The position numbers were made by a program, and so were the translations under genes. From Blastococcus sp. Marseille-P5729 (GTDB lineage: Bacteria > Actinomycetota > Actinomycetes > Mycobacteriales > Antricoccaceae), in assembly GCF_900292035.1 (NCBI RefSeq), contig NZ_OMPO01000001.1, positions 565,192-629,191 of the forward strand: a stretch of DNA of 64,000 nt, given 5' to 3'. The notes beneath the pieces are model-generated. The model made no database searches and was not told the origin of the DNA. It was given only the letters and a program-made list of their open reading frames with translations. Below, in pieces: positions 33,260-41,530 of this stretch (its first letter is position 1; the number at the start of each line of letters is the position of its first letter).

Positions 33260-35290
33260 GTGAGCTCGACCACGCCTGATCAGATGGTCGGCGTGCTTCT
33301 CGATGGTCGCTATCGGGTCGAGCGCCGGCTCGCCAGCGGCGGCATGTCCCAGGTGTACGTCGGGCACGACGACCGACTGGACCGCCCGGTCGCGATCAAG
33401 GTGATGAACGCCGAGCTGGCCGCCGACCCCGCCTTCATCGCCCGGTTCACCCGCGAGGCGCGCGCGGCGGCACGGATCTTGCACCCCAATATCGTCACGG
33501 TCCACGACCAGGGCACCGACGATCACCACGGGGCGGTCTATCTCGTGATGGAGCTGGTCCGCGGGGGGACCTTGCGCGACCTGCTGCGCAAGCAGCACAC
33601 CCTCACGGCGGGCGAGGCGCTGGCGATCATCGAGCCGTTGCTCACTGGGCTGGCGGCCGCGCACGCCGAGGGCCTGGTGCATCGCGACATCAAGCCCGAG
33701 AACATCCTGATCGACCGCGCGGGCCGGGTGCTGATCGCGGACTTCGGGCTCGCGCGTGCCGTTGCCGAGAGCAGCCACACGACGCAGTCCGGCAAGGCCG
33801 GCGCCGTCTTCGGGACGATCGCCTATCTGTCTCCCGAGCAGGTCACCAAGGGGTACGCCGACGCCCGCAGCGACGTCTACGCGGTCGGCATCATGCTCTA
33901 CGAGATGCTCACCGGGCAGCCGCCGTACATGGGCGACAACGCCGTATCCGTGGCCTACCGGCACGTCAACGACGACGTGCCGCCGCCGTCCGAGCTCAAC
34001 CAGCAGGTGCCCGGCCTGGTCGACGACCTCGTCATCGCCGCGACCACCCGCGATCAGCTCGCCCGTCCGGCGGACGCCGGGCAGATGCTGCGGATGGTGC
34101 GCGAGGCACGCGGCGAGCTCGACCTGCGCGATGTCGCCGTGCCGCCGGTGGAGCCGCCGAGACCGATCGATGCTGGGCCGGAGGACGACCCCGACCTCGA
34201 CCATGGGCTCACCGCCCACGTGGACGCGGCGGGGCGGGTGAGTGGTACCCGGCCACAGAGCCGGGCCGGCTCGGCGTCCGAGGCACCGGGGACGCCTCCG
34301 CTCGCGCTTGACCAGCGGCTCTCCGAGGACACCGCGGCCGGCGCCGAGGAGGACGGCGGCGCGACGCCGATCCGTGCCCGCGCCCGGGGCCGTCGCCGTT
34401 GGCTGCTGCCGCTGAGCCTGCTGCTCGTCGTCGGGCTGCTGGTCGGGGCCGGCTTCTGGTGGATGCAGTACGGCCGGTGGACCAACGTCCCGGACTTCAG
34501 TCAAGCGCGCGGGGAGGAGGAGATCTCACGGATGGCGCAGGACGCCGGGGTCGCGGTCTCGCTCGACCCGCCAGAGTTCTCCGAGACCATCGCCAAGGAC
34601 TCCCCCATCGAGATCTCCCCCGAGCCGGGCGAGCGGGTAACCCGGGGCACGACGATCAGCATCACCCTGTCGAAGGGACCGGAGCGGTATGTCATCGACG
34701 AGGGCTGGGTCGGCCAGCCCTCCGAGCAGGTGCTCTCCGACATCGAGGCGCTGGCCGGCGACCGGATCGTCGTGGAGTCCGCGGAGGCCTACAGCGAGAC
34801 CGTGCCGGCCGGGTCGGTGGCCCAGCTCCAGCCACCCCCGGGAACCGAGCTCAAGCCCGGCGAGACGCTCACCGTGACGGTCAGCAAGGGTCGCGAACCG
34901 ATCCCGCTCCCGGACGTCACGGGCACGGACCCGGACGCCGCCGTGCAGGCGCTGATGGACGCTGGGTTCAGCCCCACCGTGAGCCCCACCCAGGAGTTCT
35001 CCGACGAGACCGCCGGGACGGTGGCGCGCACCGACCCCGCCGCCGGCACCAAGCTCCAGCCGGGTGCGAACGTGGCGGTGACGATCGTCGTCTCCAAGGG
35101 ACCGGACCTGGTCACCGTGCCGTCCGTGAAGGGCGCGACGACGGACGACGCGACCGCCACCCTCCAGGAGGCCGGGTTCAAGGTCGAGGTCAAGACCGTC
35201 TTCACTACCCTGGGACTGGTCGCCGACCAGTCCCCCGCCGGCGGCACCCAGGCCAAGCGCGGCTCGACCGTGACGATCACGGTCGTCTGA
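33260..35290 (+). CDS. pknL: Serine/threonine protein kinase with PASTA repeats (PknL-like)
   Basis: A 676-aa transmembrane kinase. Kinase core: glycine loop LASGGMSQVY, ATP lysine Lys47 in VAIKV, catalytic loop HRDIKPEN, DFGLA and the activation-segment GTIAYLSPEQ. A Pro/Ala/Asp juxtamembrane linker leads to one membrane helix at about 379-402, then four extracellular PASTA repeats to the C-terminus (each with a PG/PA-x-G turn and a V-x-V-S/T-KG end), which bind peptidoglycan fragments or lipid II. Position and the divergent Rv2175c neighbour identify it as the PknL orthologue, although M. tuberculosis PknL lacks such a PASTA region. GTG start at 33260. Confidence 0.93.
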   Translation: MSSTTPDQMVGVLLDGRYRVERRLASGGMSQVYVGHDDRLDRPVAIKVMNAELAADPAFIARFTREARAAARILHPNIVTVHDQGTDDHHGAVYLVMELVRGGTLRDLLRKQHTLTAGEALAIIEPLLTGLAAAHAEGLVHRDIKPENILIDRAGRVLIADFGLARAVAESSHTTQSGKAGAVFGTIAYLSPEQVTKGYADARSDVYAVGIMLYEMLTGQPPYMGDNAVSVAYRHVNDDVPPPSELNQQVPGLVDDLVIAATTRDQLARPADAGQMLRMVREARGELDLRDVAVPPVEPPRPIDAGPEDDPDLDHGLTAHVDAAGRVSGTRPQSRAGSASEAPGTPPLALDQRLSEDTAAGAEEDGGATPIRARARGRRRWLLPLSLLLVVGLLVGAGFWWMQYGRWTNVPDFSQARGEEEISRMAQDAGVAVSLDPPEFSETIAKDSPIEISPEPGERVTRGTTISITLSKGPERYVIDEGWVGQPSEQVLSDIEALAGDRIVVESAEAYSETVPAGSVAQLQPPPGTELKPGETLTVTVSKGREPIPLPDVTGTDPDAAVQALMDAGFSPTVSPTQEFSDETAGTVARTDPAAGTKLQPGANVAVTIVVSKGPDLVTVPSVKGATTDDATATLQEAGFKVEVKTVFTTLGLVADQSPAGGTQAKRGSTVTITVV

Positions 35291-35312
35291 GCCGCCCGAC
35301 GAGAGGAACCCC

Positions 35313-36344
35313 ATGGTCATCGTGCTGGCGCCCGGCGCCGACGAAGCCGTCATCGAGGAGATCAAGCAGATCGTCGGCGAGGCCGGTGGCGAGGCGTTCA
35401 TCTCCAAGGGCGTGAGCCGCACGATCATCGGCGTCGTCGGCAATGCAGGAGTCCTGGAGGCCCTCGAGGCGCGCGACCTCACCCAGCACGCCGGGGTGCA
35501 TGAGGTGCTTCGGGTGACCACGCCGTACAAGCTGGTCTCGAAGGAGAACCACGCGCAGACCTCCACCGTGATGGTCGGCGACGTCCCGATCGGCCCGGCC
35601 ACGGTCACCCTGATCGCAGGACCGTGCGCGGTCGAGACCCCGGAGCAGACGCTCGCCTCGGCGAAGCTCGCCGTGACCGCGGGCGCCACGATCCTGCGCG
35701 GCGGCGCCTACAAGCCGCGCACCTCGCCGTACGCCTTCCAGGGGCTGGGCGTGGCCGGGTTGAAGATCCTGCAGGAGGTCGGGCAGGAGGTCGGCATGCC
35801 GATCGTCACCGAGGTGATCGACGCGGCGGACGTCGACGTGGTCGCCCAGCACGCCGACATGCTGCAGATCGGCACCCGCAACATGCAGAATTTCTCACTG
35901 CTGCGGGCCGCCGGCGCGGCCGGCAAGCCGGTGCTGCTCAAGCGCGGCTTGACCTCGACCTACGACGAGTGGTTCATGGCCGCGGAGTACATCGCGCAGC
36001 GCGGCAACCTCAACATCGTGCTGTGCGAGCGCGGCATCCGTACCTTCGAGCCGTCGGTGCGCAACACCCTCGACGTCAGCGCCGTGCCGATGGTGCACGG
36101 CCTCACCCATCTGCCGGTGATCGTCGACCCCTCGCACGCCGCCGGACGCCGCGACCTGGTGCTCCCGCTGGCGCGGGCGGGTCTGGGTGCCGGCGCCGAC
36201 GGTCTGATCGTCGATGTGCACTCCAGCCCCGAGCAGGCGCTGTGCGACGGTCCGCAGGCGCTGTTCGGCGACTCGCTCACCGAGCTCTCGCAGGTGATGG
36301 CCACCTTCCCGGCGTTGCTGGGCAGGGCGCAGCCGCAACGCTAG
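35313..36344 (+). CDS. aroF: 3-deoxy-7-phosphoheptulonate synthase, type I-beta
   Basis: A 343-aa DAHP synthase, the first step of the shikimate pathway. The N-terminal 70 residues form the ferredoxin-like regulatory domain, then the barrel with IAGPCAVETPEQ, RGGAYKPRTSPYAFQG, IGTRNMQNF, LLKRG and VDPSHAAGRR. This is the KDO8P-synthase-like I-beta type, unlike the type II AroG found at the same chromosomal place in M. tuberculosis. A GAGAGGAA ribosome site precedes the ATG; the gene follows pknL after 22 bases. Confidence 0.94.
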   Translation: MVIVLAPGADEAVIEEIKQIVGEAGGEAFISKGVSRTIIGVVGNAGVLEALEARDLTQHAGVHEVLRVTTPYKLVSKENHAQTSTVMVGDVPIGPATVTLIAGPCAVETPEQTLASAKLAVTAGATILRGGAYKPRTSPYAFQGLGVAGLKILQEVGQEVGMPIVTEVIDAADVDVVAQHADMLQIGTRNMQNFSLLRAAGAAGKPVLLKRGLTSTYDEWFMAAEYIAQRGNLNIVLCERGIRTFEPSVRNTLDVSAVPMVHGLTHLPVIVDPSHAAGRRDLVLPLARAGLGAGADGLIVDVHSSPEQALCDGPQALFGDSLTELSQVMATFPALLGRAQPQR

Positions 36345-36351
36345 CCCGCGC

Positions 36352-36675
36352 TCAGCGGATGGTCTGCGCGAGCTCGCTCAGCAGGCCTCCGCCGGCCGGA
36401 TCGTCATCGGTGCAGGCGGGGACGATGATCAGGTCGTCGACACCTGCGTCGCGATACTCGTCCGCCCGCGCAGCGGCCCCGCGGCCGGTCAGGGCGACGG
36501 ACTCGATCAGCTCCTCCGGGATGGCCGCCAGCAGCTCACGCGGGTGCGGACGCGAGCGGGCCAGCTCGACCTGGCGCGCGAAGCCGGCGCGCTGGAACAT
36601 CTCCGCGTACCCGGCGGCTGCCAGGTGCGGCAAGTCGGTGCTGCCGGCGTTCGGATGCGGGTCCTGCAAGGCCAT
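36352..36675 (-). pseudogene. C-terminal fragment of an LLM-class flavin-dependent oxidoreductase
   Basis: A 107-codon open frame whose translation resembles only the last third of luciferase-like F420/FMN-dependent oxidoreductases: AAIPEELIESVALTG followed by YRDAGVDDLIIVPAC and a final ELAQTIR. The barrel core and cofactor residues are missing. The in-frame sequence upstream of the ATG at 36675 is antisense to the HxlR fragment and does not look like the family. Best read as a remnant; it could still be expressed as a small protein. Confidence 0.6.
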
Positions 36676-37198
36676 CGGCGTCACACCGCGCGATGTCTGC
36701 ACCACGATCTCCGACGATCTGAGCCGTGAGCTCAGCTCGACGCGCAGCAAGCGAATCGTACGGCTGGCTGCCCGTCCCACGATCGACGCCACCGCCCTGC
36801 TGGGCGATGGCTGGTCGACCGCCTTGCTCGGTAGCGCACTGCTTGGGGTACGCACCTTCAGCGAGCTGCGCGCCACGCTCGGCCGGATCTCCAGCGCGAC
36901 GCTGTCCGAGAAGCTGCAGCGCTTCATCGCCAACGGCCTACTGGTACGTGAGCCGTCGCACCCGCCGGGCGGCCGCGCGCCGTACCGGCCGACGCCGAAG
37001 GCGCTCGACTCCTTCCCGGTCTTCGCAGCGCTCATCGAGTGGGCGGAGGGCTGGGGCAGCGAGACCGGCTTGAGCTTCACCCACGAGCAGGGCGAGCGGC
37101 CGCTCGTGCCCCGCTACACCTGTAATTCCTGTAACCGCGAGATGCGGCGGACGACGACGTTGTTCGTCAGGAGCCAACCGACCCGGTCGGCTCGCTAG
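36638..37198 (+). CDS. HxlR-type winged-helix regulator, probably N-terminally truncated
   Basis: The helix-turn-helix core is clear: ATALLGDGWSTALLGSALLG, FSELRATLGRISSATLSEKLQRF and the wing YRPTPKALDSFPVFAALIEWAEGWG, then a short zinc-like tail (CNSCNREM). This resembles the second half of longer, two-domain HxlR-like regulators. No ATG or GTG lies near the domain; the first usable start is a GTG at 36638, inside the neighbouring fragment. The two truncated genes stand head to head, as expected after a deletion that removed both 5' ends. The stop overlaps the convergent nitrile hydratase activator gene at CTAG. Confidence 0.6.
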   Translation: MLPAFGCGSCKAIGVTPRDVCTTISDDLSRELSSTRSKRIVRLAARPTIDATALLGDGWSTALLGSALLGVRTFSELRATLGRISSATLSEKLQRFIANGLLVREPSHPPGGRAPYRPTPKALDSFPVFAALIEWAEGWGSETGLSFTHEQGERPLVPRYTCNSCNREMRRTTTLFVRSQPTRSAR

Positions 37199-37554
37199 AG
37201 CTCGATCGGCTGTCCGTGCGGGGTGCGCGCAGCGGCGTCGTGCCACGCCTGCGTCGTACGAGCGATGTCGTCGGCGGAGGCTACCTGTCGAGAGACGAGC
37301 ATCTCCTGCAGCGCGTCAGCCCACCGCTCGTAGTAGTCACTGCCGTCGCTCGCCCCGTCGGCCACGTGGCGTCCGAGCAGCTGCGCCCACTCCGGCCAGC
37401 TGAACAACCCACGCTCGTGCAGGCTCACCGTCATCGCGAACACCTGCGCCTGCCACGGCGACGCGAAGACCTGCTCATCACCGCGTGGCGGCAGGGGGAG
37501 CTGGTCGCCGCAGACCACCGAGATGTGCTGCAGGGTCTGGGCCGCGCTGCTCAT
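37195..37554 (-). CDS. Nitrile hydratase accessory/activator protein
   Basis: A 119-aa protein similar to the N-terminal part of nitrile hydratase beta subunits (FASPWQAQVFAMTVSLHERGLFSWPEWAQLLG), the family of activators that help load cobalt into the alpha subunit. Last gene of the nthA-nthB-activator operon; its ATG overlaps the beta subunit stop by four bases. Confidence 0.88.
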   Translation of the reverse strand: MSSAAQTLQHISVVCGDQLPLPPRGDEQVFASPWQAQVFAMTVSLHERGLFSWPEWAQLLGRHVADGASDGSDYYERWADALQEMLVSRQVASADDIARTTQAWHDAAARTPHGQPIEL

Positions 37555-38183
37555 ACCGCCTCCAGGTAGGGCTCCCACGCGTCGATCGACACCGTAAGGG
37601 TCGGGTCGGCGTCCGCACCCCACAGCTCGGTGCCGGCGAAGTCGACGGTGTAGAGCCACTCGGGCGTCTTGTCGCCGCGCTCGCCGAGCGGCGCGGCGCT
37701 GCGGTCGGGGAACACGTGCGCGCCACGGACCGCGATGACGGTGCCGACCCGTCCGCGGGCATAGCGCGGCAGGCGGGTGTGGGTCACCGGGTTGATCTGC
37801 CGCGCGCGCACCTGCTGGCCGACGGCGTACGCCGGTTCGCTGTCGGTCGGTCGTTCGTAGGAGCCCTGGCTGGCGAAGAGGGCGAGAAGCTCCTCGCCGG
37901 TCCACGCGGTCAGGTCGTCGCGCTGCAGCAGCCCGAGCGCCTCGATGGCGTTCTCGAGCGCGAGGGTCCAGATGCGGTAGTAGCTGCTGGCCAGGTAGAT
38001 CGACGGCGGGAGCTTCTCGCGCTCGTGCCGCATCTGGTCGATGTTCCACAGCCCGAGCGCGCCCAGCGCGAGCGTCATCGCCAGCGCCCGCTTCTCCCAC
38101 TCGGCGTGGAAGACGTGCTCGTCCCTCTCGCGCACCACTGGCCCGAAGCCGTGGGTGCCGCCCATGTCGTGGACGCTGTTCAT
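37551..38183 (-). CDS. nthB: Nitrile hydratase beta subunit
   Basis: A 210-aa subunit starting [16 protein letters not shown], the usual beta-subunit opening. The helical N-terminal domain is followed by a beta-barrel with [23 protein letters not shown] and a final WEPYLE. Together with the alpha subunit it converts nitriles to amides. Four-base overlap with the alpha gene. Confidence 0.94.
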   Translation of the reverse strand: MNSVHDMGGTHGFGPVVRERDEHVFHAEWEKRALAMTLALGALGLWNIDQMRHEREKLPPSIYLASSYYRIWTLALENAIEALGLLQRDDLTAWTGEELLALFASQGSYERPTDSEPAYAVGQQVRARQINPVTHTRLPRYARGRVGTVIAVRGAHVFPDRSAAPLGERGDKTPEWLYTVDFAGTELWGADADPTLTVSIDAWEPYLEAV

Positions 38184-38818
38184 CCCTGCCCTCCCGGTGC
38201 CTGGGCCAGCCCGGTGCCGATCATGCTGTCTCGGGTGACCAGCTCGGCCAGCTGCTGCTCGTTCAGGCCGTCGGTGCCCTCGGGCCGCATCGGGAGCACC
38301 AGGTAGCGCACCTCGGCGGTCGAGTCCCAGACCTTGATCGCGGTGTCCTCCGGCAAGGTGACGCCGAAGTCTGCGAGGACGCCGCGCGGATCGATGACCG
38401 CCTTGGAGCGGTAGGCCGGTGACTTGTACCAGACCGGCGGCAGCCCCAGCACCGGCCACGGGTAGCAGGAGCACAGGGTGCAGACGACCATGTTGTGCTG
38501 CTGCGGGGTGTTCTCCACCGCGACCATGTGCTCGCCCTGCCGGCCGACGTGCCCCAGCGATGCGATGGCGGCGTCGGCGTCGGTCAGCAGCCACTGCCGG
38601 TACTCGGGGTCGCTCCATGCCTTCGCCACCACCTGGGCGCCGTTGTGCGGCCCGACCTCGGTCTCGTATCGCTCGATGACGGCATCCAGGGCGGCGCGCT
38701 CGACCAGGCCGCGTTCAATCAGCAGCGTCTCCAGGGCGCGGACCCGCGCGTCCATCTCGGACAGCTCGCTGTACTCGGGGTGCTCGTGACCGTGCCCATG
38801 ACCGTGCTCGTGGCTCAT
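38180..38818 (-). CDS. nthA: Nitrile hydratase alpha subunit, cobalt type
   Basis: A 212-aa metal-binding subunit. The claw-setting motif is [10 protein letters not shown]: the Thr between the first two cysteines marks the Co(III) type (iron enzymes have Ser). In the mature enzyme two of these cysteines become sulfinate and sulfenate. The N-terminus [13 protein letters not shown] is unusually His-rich and could hold metal ions. No nitrile-pathway amidase, aldoxime dehydratase or cobalt importer gene is adjacent in this window. Confidence 0.95.
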   Translation of the reverse strand: MSHEHGHGHGHEHPEYSELSEMDARVRALETLLIERGLVERAALDAVIERYETEVGPHNGAQVVAKAWSDPEYRQWLLTDADAAIASLGHVGRQGEHMVAVENTPQQHNMVVCTLCSCYPWPVLGLPPVWYKSPAYRSKAVIDPRGVLADFGVTLPEDTAIKVWDSTAEVRYLVLPMRPEGTDGLNEQQLAELVTRDSMIGTGLAQAPGGQG

Positions 38819-38838
38819 GGGGCAACCCTACCGGCATG

Positions 38839-38875
38839 ACGAAGCCCCGCGCCGCAGAGCGCCGCGGGGCTTCGT
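38839..38875. terminator. Terminator of the ctaC-ctaF operon
   Basis: A perfect 13-bp stem (38839-38851 and 38863-38875) with an 11-base loop, 17 bases after the ctaF stop and before the nitrile hydratase operon. Confidence 0.8.
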
Positions 38876-38891
38876 CGTGACCTCGAGCTGT

Positions 38892-39332
38892 CTAGACGCG
38901 CTCGACGTTGTGGTCGTTGGCGGACTCGTGGTCCTCGGTGTTCTGGCCGGTGTGGAACTCGTACTGCAGGCCGATCACCATGCCGATCACCATGACTACG
39001 CCGATGCCTATGAGCCACGGGTACCAGAACGAAACCCCGAAACCGATGACCGCGATCGCGCAGGCCAGGCCGAACGGGAAGTACGAGGCCGGGGCGAAGA
39101 AGCCGAGCTCGCCGGCGCCCTCGATGATCTCGCCGTCGGTACGGTCCTCGGGGCGGGCGTCGATGCGACGGGAGACGAACCAGAAGTAGCCGCCGACCAT
39201 CAGGCACAGGGCCGAGGCCAGGACCAGTGCAGCTCCGCCCGCAGGCTCGAACTCGCTGACCGGCAGGTACACAGCGGCGGCGATCCCCAGGAACGCGCCA
39301 CAGATCAGGAAGATGACGGATTCAAGCTTCAT
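38892..39332 (-). CDS. ctaF: Cytochrome c oxidase subunit 4 (CtaF)
   Basis: A 146-aa actinobacterial-type subunit IV of the aa3 oxidase with four membrane helices and a short polar C-terminus. The sequence start MKLESVIFLICGAFLGIAA and the central ELGFFAPASYFPFG are typical. It follows ctaC after 12 bases. Confidence 0.93.
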   Translation of the reverse strand: MKLESVIFLICGAFLGIAAAVYLPVSEFEPAGGAALVLASALCLMVGGYFWFVSRRIDARPEDRTDGEIIEGAGELGFFAPASYFPFGLACAIAVIGFGVSFWYPWLIGIGVVMVIGMVIGLQYEFHTGQNTEDHESANDHNVERV

Positions 39333-39344
39333 GCTCGTGCGTCC

Positions 39345-40262
39345 TTACCAGTCGTTGTTCGCGGTGCGGCTCGGGTCGAACGGCGACGTGCTGGTCGAGT
39401 ACGGCTCCTCGCCGATCGACTCCAGCGCCTCGGAGTTCGACATCCCAGACTCACGCGCGCTCAGGTAGTCCTCGTACTGCTCGGGGCTGACCACGCGCAG
39501 CTCGAAGTTCATCTGGGCGTGGTAGACACCGCACAGCTCGGCGCAGCGGCCGACGTACGCGCCCTCGGTGCCTTCCTTGATGTCGACGATGAACTGGTTC
39601 GAGCCCTCGAGGTCGGGATCGCGCAGCGTGCCATCGTCGTTCATGCCGTGCGGGATCACGTCGAGCTTGTACAGGAACTCGGGGATCCAGAAGGAGTGGA
39701 TGACGTCCTGGGAGAACAGGGTGAACTTCACCGACGAACCCGACGGCAGCACCAGCACCGGGATCTCGTCGGTGGTGCCGACAGTCTTCACCATCTGGTC
39801 GGTGTTGGCGTCGGTGGTGTCCTCGTATTCGAACTGCCAGTTCCACTTGTAGGCCGTCACCTCGACGTTGTGGTCGGCCTGCCGGTCGAGGTCAGTGACG
39901 TCGTTCTGCACGATGACGGTGTAGTAGAACAGAACCGCGATGCCGACGAACGGGAACGCGGTGTAGACCACCTCGAGCGGCATGTTGTACGCCGTCTGTC
40001 GCGGCAGCTCTTCGCTCTTCTTGCGGTGGAAGGTGACCGTCCAGAAGGTCAGGCCCCACACGAGGACGCCGACCGCGAGAGCGGCTACCGAGGACCACGA
40101 CCACAGGATGCGCATCTTCTCCGCCTGGTCGGTGATGCCGACCGGCCAGCCGAAGCGCAGGTTGTCCTCGATCTCGGCGCGCGAGCAGCCGGCGAGGAAG
40201 ATCGTGCTGAGCAGCGCGATCCCGGCGGTGCGCATCGTGCGCTTCAGGCGGTTGCGGGGCAC
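39345..40262 (-). CDS. ctaC: Cytochrome c oxidase subunit II (CtaC)
   Basis: A 305-aa lipoprotein-type subunit II. A signal peptide ends in the lipobox LAGC; two membrane helices follow, then the cupredoxin domain with the Cu-A site CAELCGVYHAQM and an upstream copper histidine in DVIHSFWIP. It accepts electrons from the cytochrome bcc complex. GTG start at 40262, seven bases after GGAGG. ctaE and qcrCAB, often close by in actinobacteria, are not in the window. Confidence 0.95.
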   Translation of the reverse strand: MPRNRLKRTMRTAGIALLSTIFLAGCSRAEIEDNLRFGWPVGITDQAEKMRILWSWSSVAALAVGVLVWGLTFWTVTFHRKKSEELPRQTAYNMPLEVVYTAFPFVGIAVLFYYTVIVQNDVTDLDRQADHNVEVTAYKWNWQFEYEDTTDANTDQMVKTVGTTDEIPVLVLPSGSSVKFTLFSQDVIHSFWIPEFLYKLDVIPHGMNDDGTLRDPDLEGSNQFIVDIKEGTEGAYVGRCAELCGVYHAQMNFELRVVSPEQYEDYLSARESGMSNSEALESIGEEPYSTSTSPFDPSRTANNDW

Positions 40263-40429
40263 GTGTGTCCTCCCTGTACGCGTGACCTGCGGGGCGCGAG
40301 GCTGCGCAGGTCAAACGGATCCAGATGTACGTCGATCAGACTAGACGACGGACGTTCCCGCTGTGTGCTCTGGGTCAGGTTTTGCGACGCGGCGCGTCGC
40401 ACCGCGACGGCCCGTCCGAGACCGGACTC

Positions 40430-40435
40430 TATGCT
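40430..40435 (+). promoter_or_regulatory. -10 box of the nucleoside hydrolase gene (leaderless start)
   Basis: TATGCT six bases before the GTG at 40442 with no ribosome site. Confidence 0.5.
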
Positions 40436-40441
40436 GGTCCG

Positions 40442-41452
40442 GTGCCCACGCCCCTCATCCTCGACTGCGACCCCGGCATCGACGACGCCATGGCGCTCGC
40501 GCTGCTGCTCGGCCGCGCGGACGTCGAGCTGGTCGGCATCACCACCGTCGCCGGCAACGTGCCGCTGGAGACGACCACGGCGAACGCGTTGCGGCTGACC
40601 GAGCTGTTCGGCTTCCCGGAGATCCCGGTGGTCGCAGGTGCCCCGCACCCGCTCATCCGCCCGAGCGTGAGCGCTGCCTACGTGCACGGAGCCGATGGGC
40701 TCGGCGGCGCGCCCGTGCCGCCGGCGACTCGCTCACTCACTGGCGGCTTCGGTCCGGACTTCATCATCGACGCGCTGCGGGAGCGCCCCGGTGAGATCAC
40801 GCTCGTCGCGGTCGGCCCGATGACCAACGTCGCACTGGCGCTGCGCAAGGAGCCGCGGATCACCGAATGGGCGCGCGAGGTCGTGCTCATGGGCGGCTCG
40901 TGGACCCGCGGCAACATCACCGCGGCTGCCGAGTTCAACTTCTACGCCGACCCCGAGGCAGCGGCCGTGGTGTTCACCGCCCCCTGGGAGCCGGTCCTGG
41001 CCAGTCTCGACCTCACCCTGCAGGCGCGGGTCGACGAGCCGGTGCTCGACCGGTGGCGGGGCTACGGCCCGCTGTCGGACGCGCTGCTGGTGCCGTCGCT
41101 GGCCAACTACTTCGACAACCGCGCCGCCGGCGGCACCATCAAGGCGCCGCGGTCGCACGTGTCCTCCGGCACCGGGCCGGCGATCCACGACGCCTGCGCG
41201 GCGGCGTACGCCTTCGCCCCCGAGCTGTTCGGTTCGATGCGCGCCCTGACCCGGATCGAGACGCACGGCGAGCTGACCGCAGGGATGAGCGTGGTCGACT
41301 TCACCGCTCCAGAGGGCAGCGCGGACGACCGGCACGGGCACGGCAGCATTCACGCCAACTCGACCGTGCTGACCGAGGTCGACACCGAGGGCTTCTGGAA
41401 CCTGATGAGCTCGTCGTTCGAGGCGCTCGCGCGACGCATGCAACAGCAGTAG
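40442..41452 (+). CDS. Inosine-uridine preferring nucleoside hydrolase
   Basis: A 336-aa nucleoside hydrolase that splits ribonucleosides into base and ribose. The calcium-binding DCDPGIDDA motif is at residues 7-15, VGPMTNVALALR and the VLMGG strand follow, and the catalytic His lies late in the protein (GPAIHDACAAAY). The GTG at 40442 is chosen from the TATGCT box. It lies between ctaC (divergent) and asnB. Confidence 0.93.
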   Translation: MPTPLILDCDPGIDDAMALALLLGRADVELVGITTVAGNVPLETTTANALRLTELFGFPEIPVVAGAPHPLIRPSVSAAYVHGADGLGGAPVPPATRSLTGGFGPDFIIDALRERPGEITLVAVGPMTNVALALRKEPRITEWAREVVLMGGSWTRGNITAAAEFNFYADPEAAAVVFTAPWEPVLASLDLTLQARVDEPVLDRWRGYGPLSDALLVPSLANYFDNRAAGGTIKAPRSHVSSGTGPAIHDACAAAYAFAPELFGSMRALTRIETHGELTAGMSVVDFTAPEGSADDRHGHGSIHANSTVLTEVDTEGFWNLMSSSFEALARRMQQQ

Positions 41453-41530
41453 GTCCGCCCGCGTCAACGCCCAGTCGATACCCTGAATCTCTCGGTCCGG
41501 ACCTCGCCCATCCCCTGAAGGAGTGCCCCC

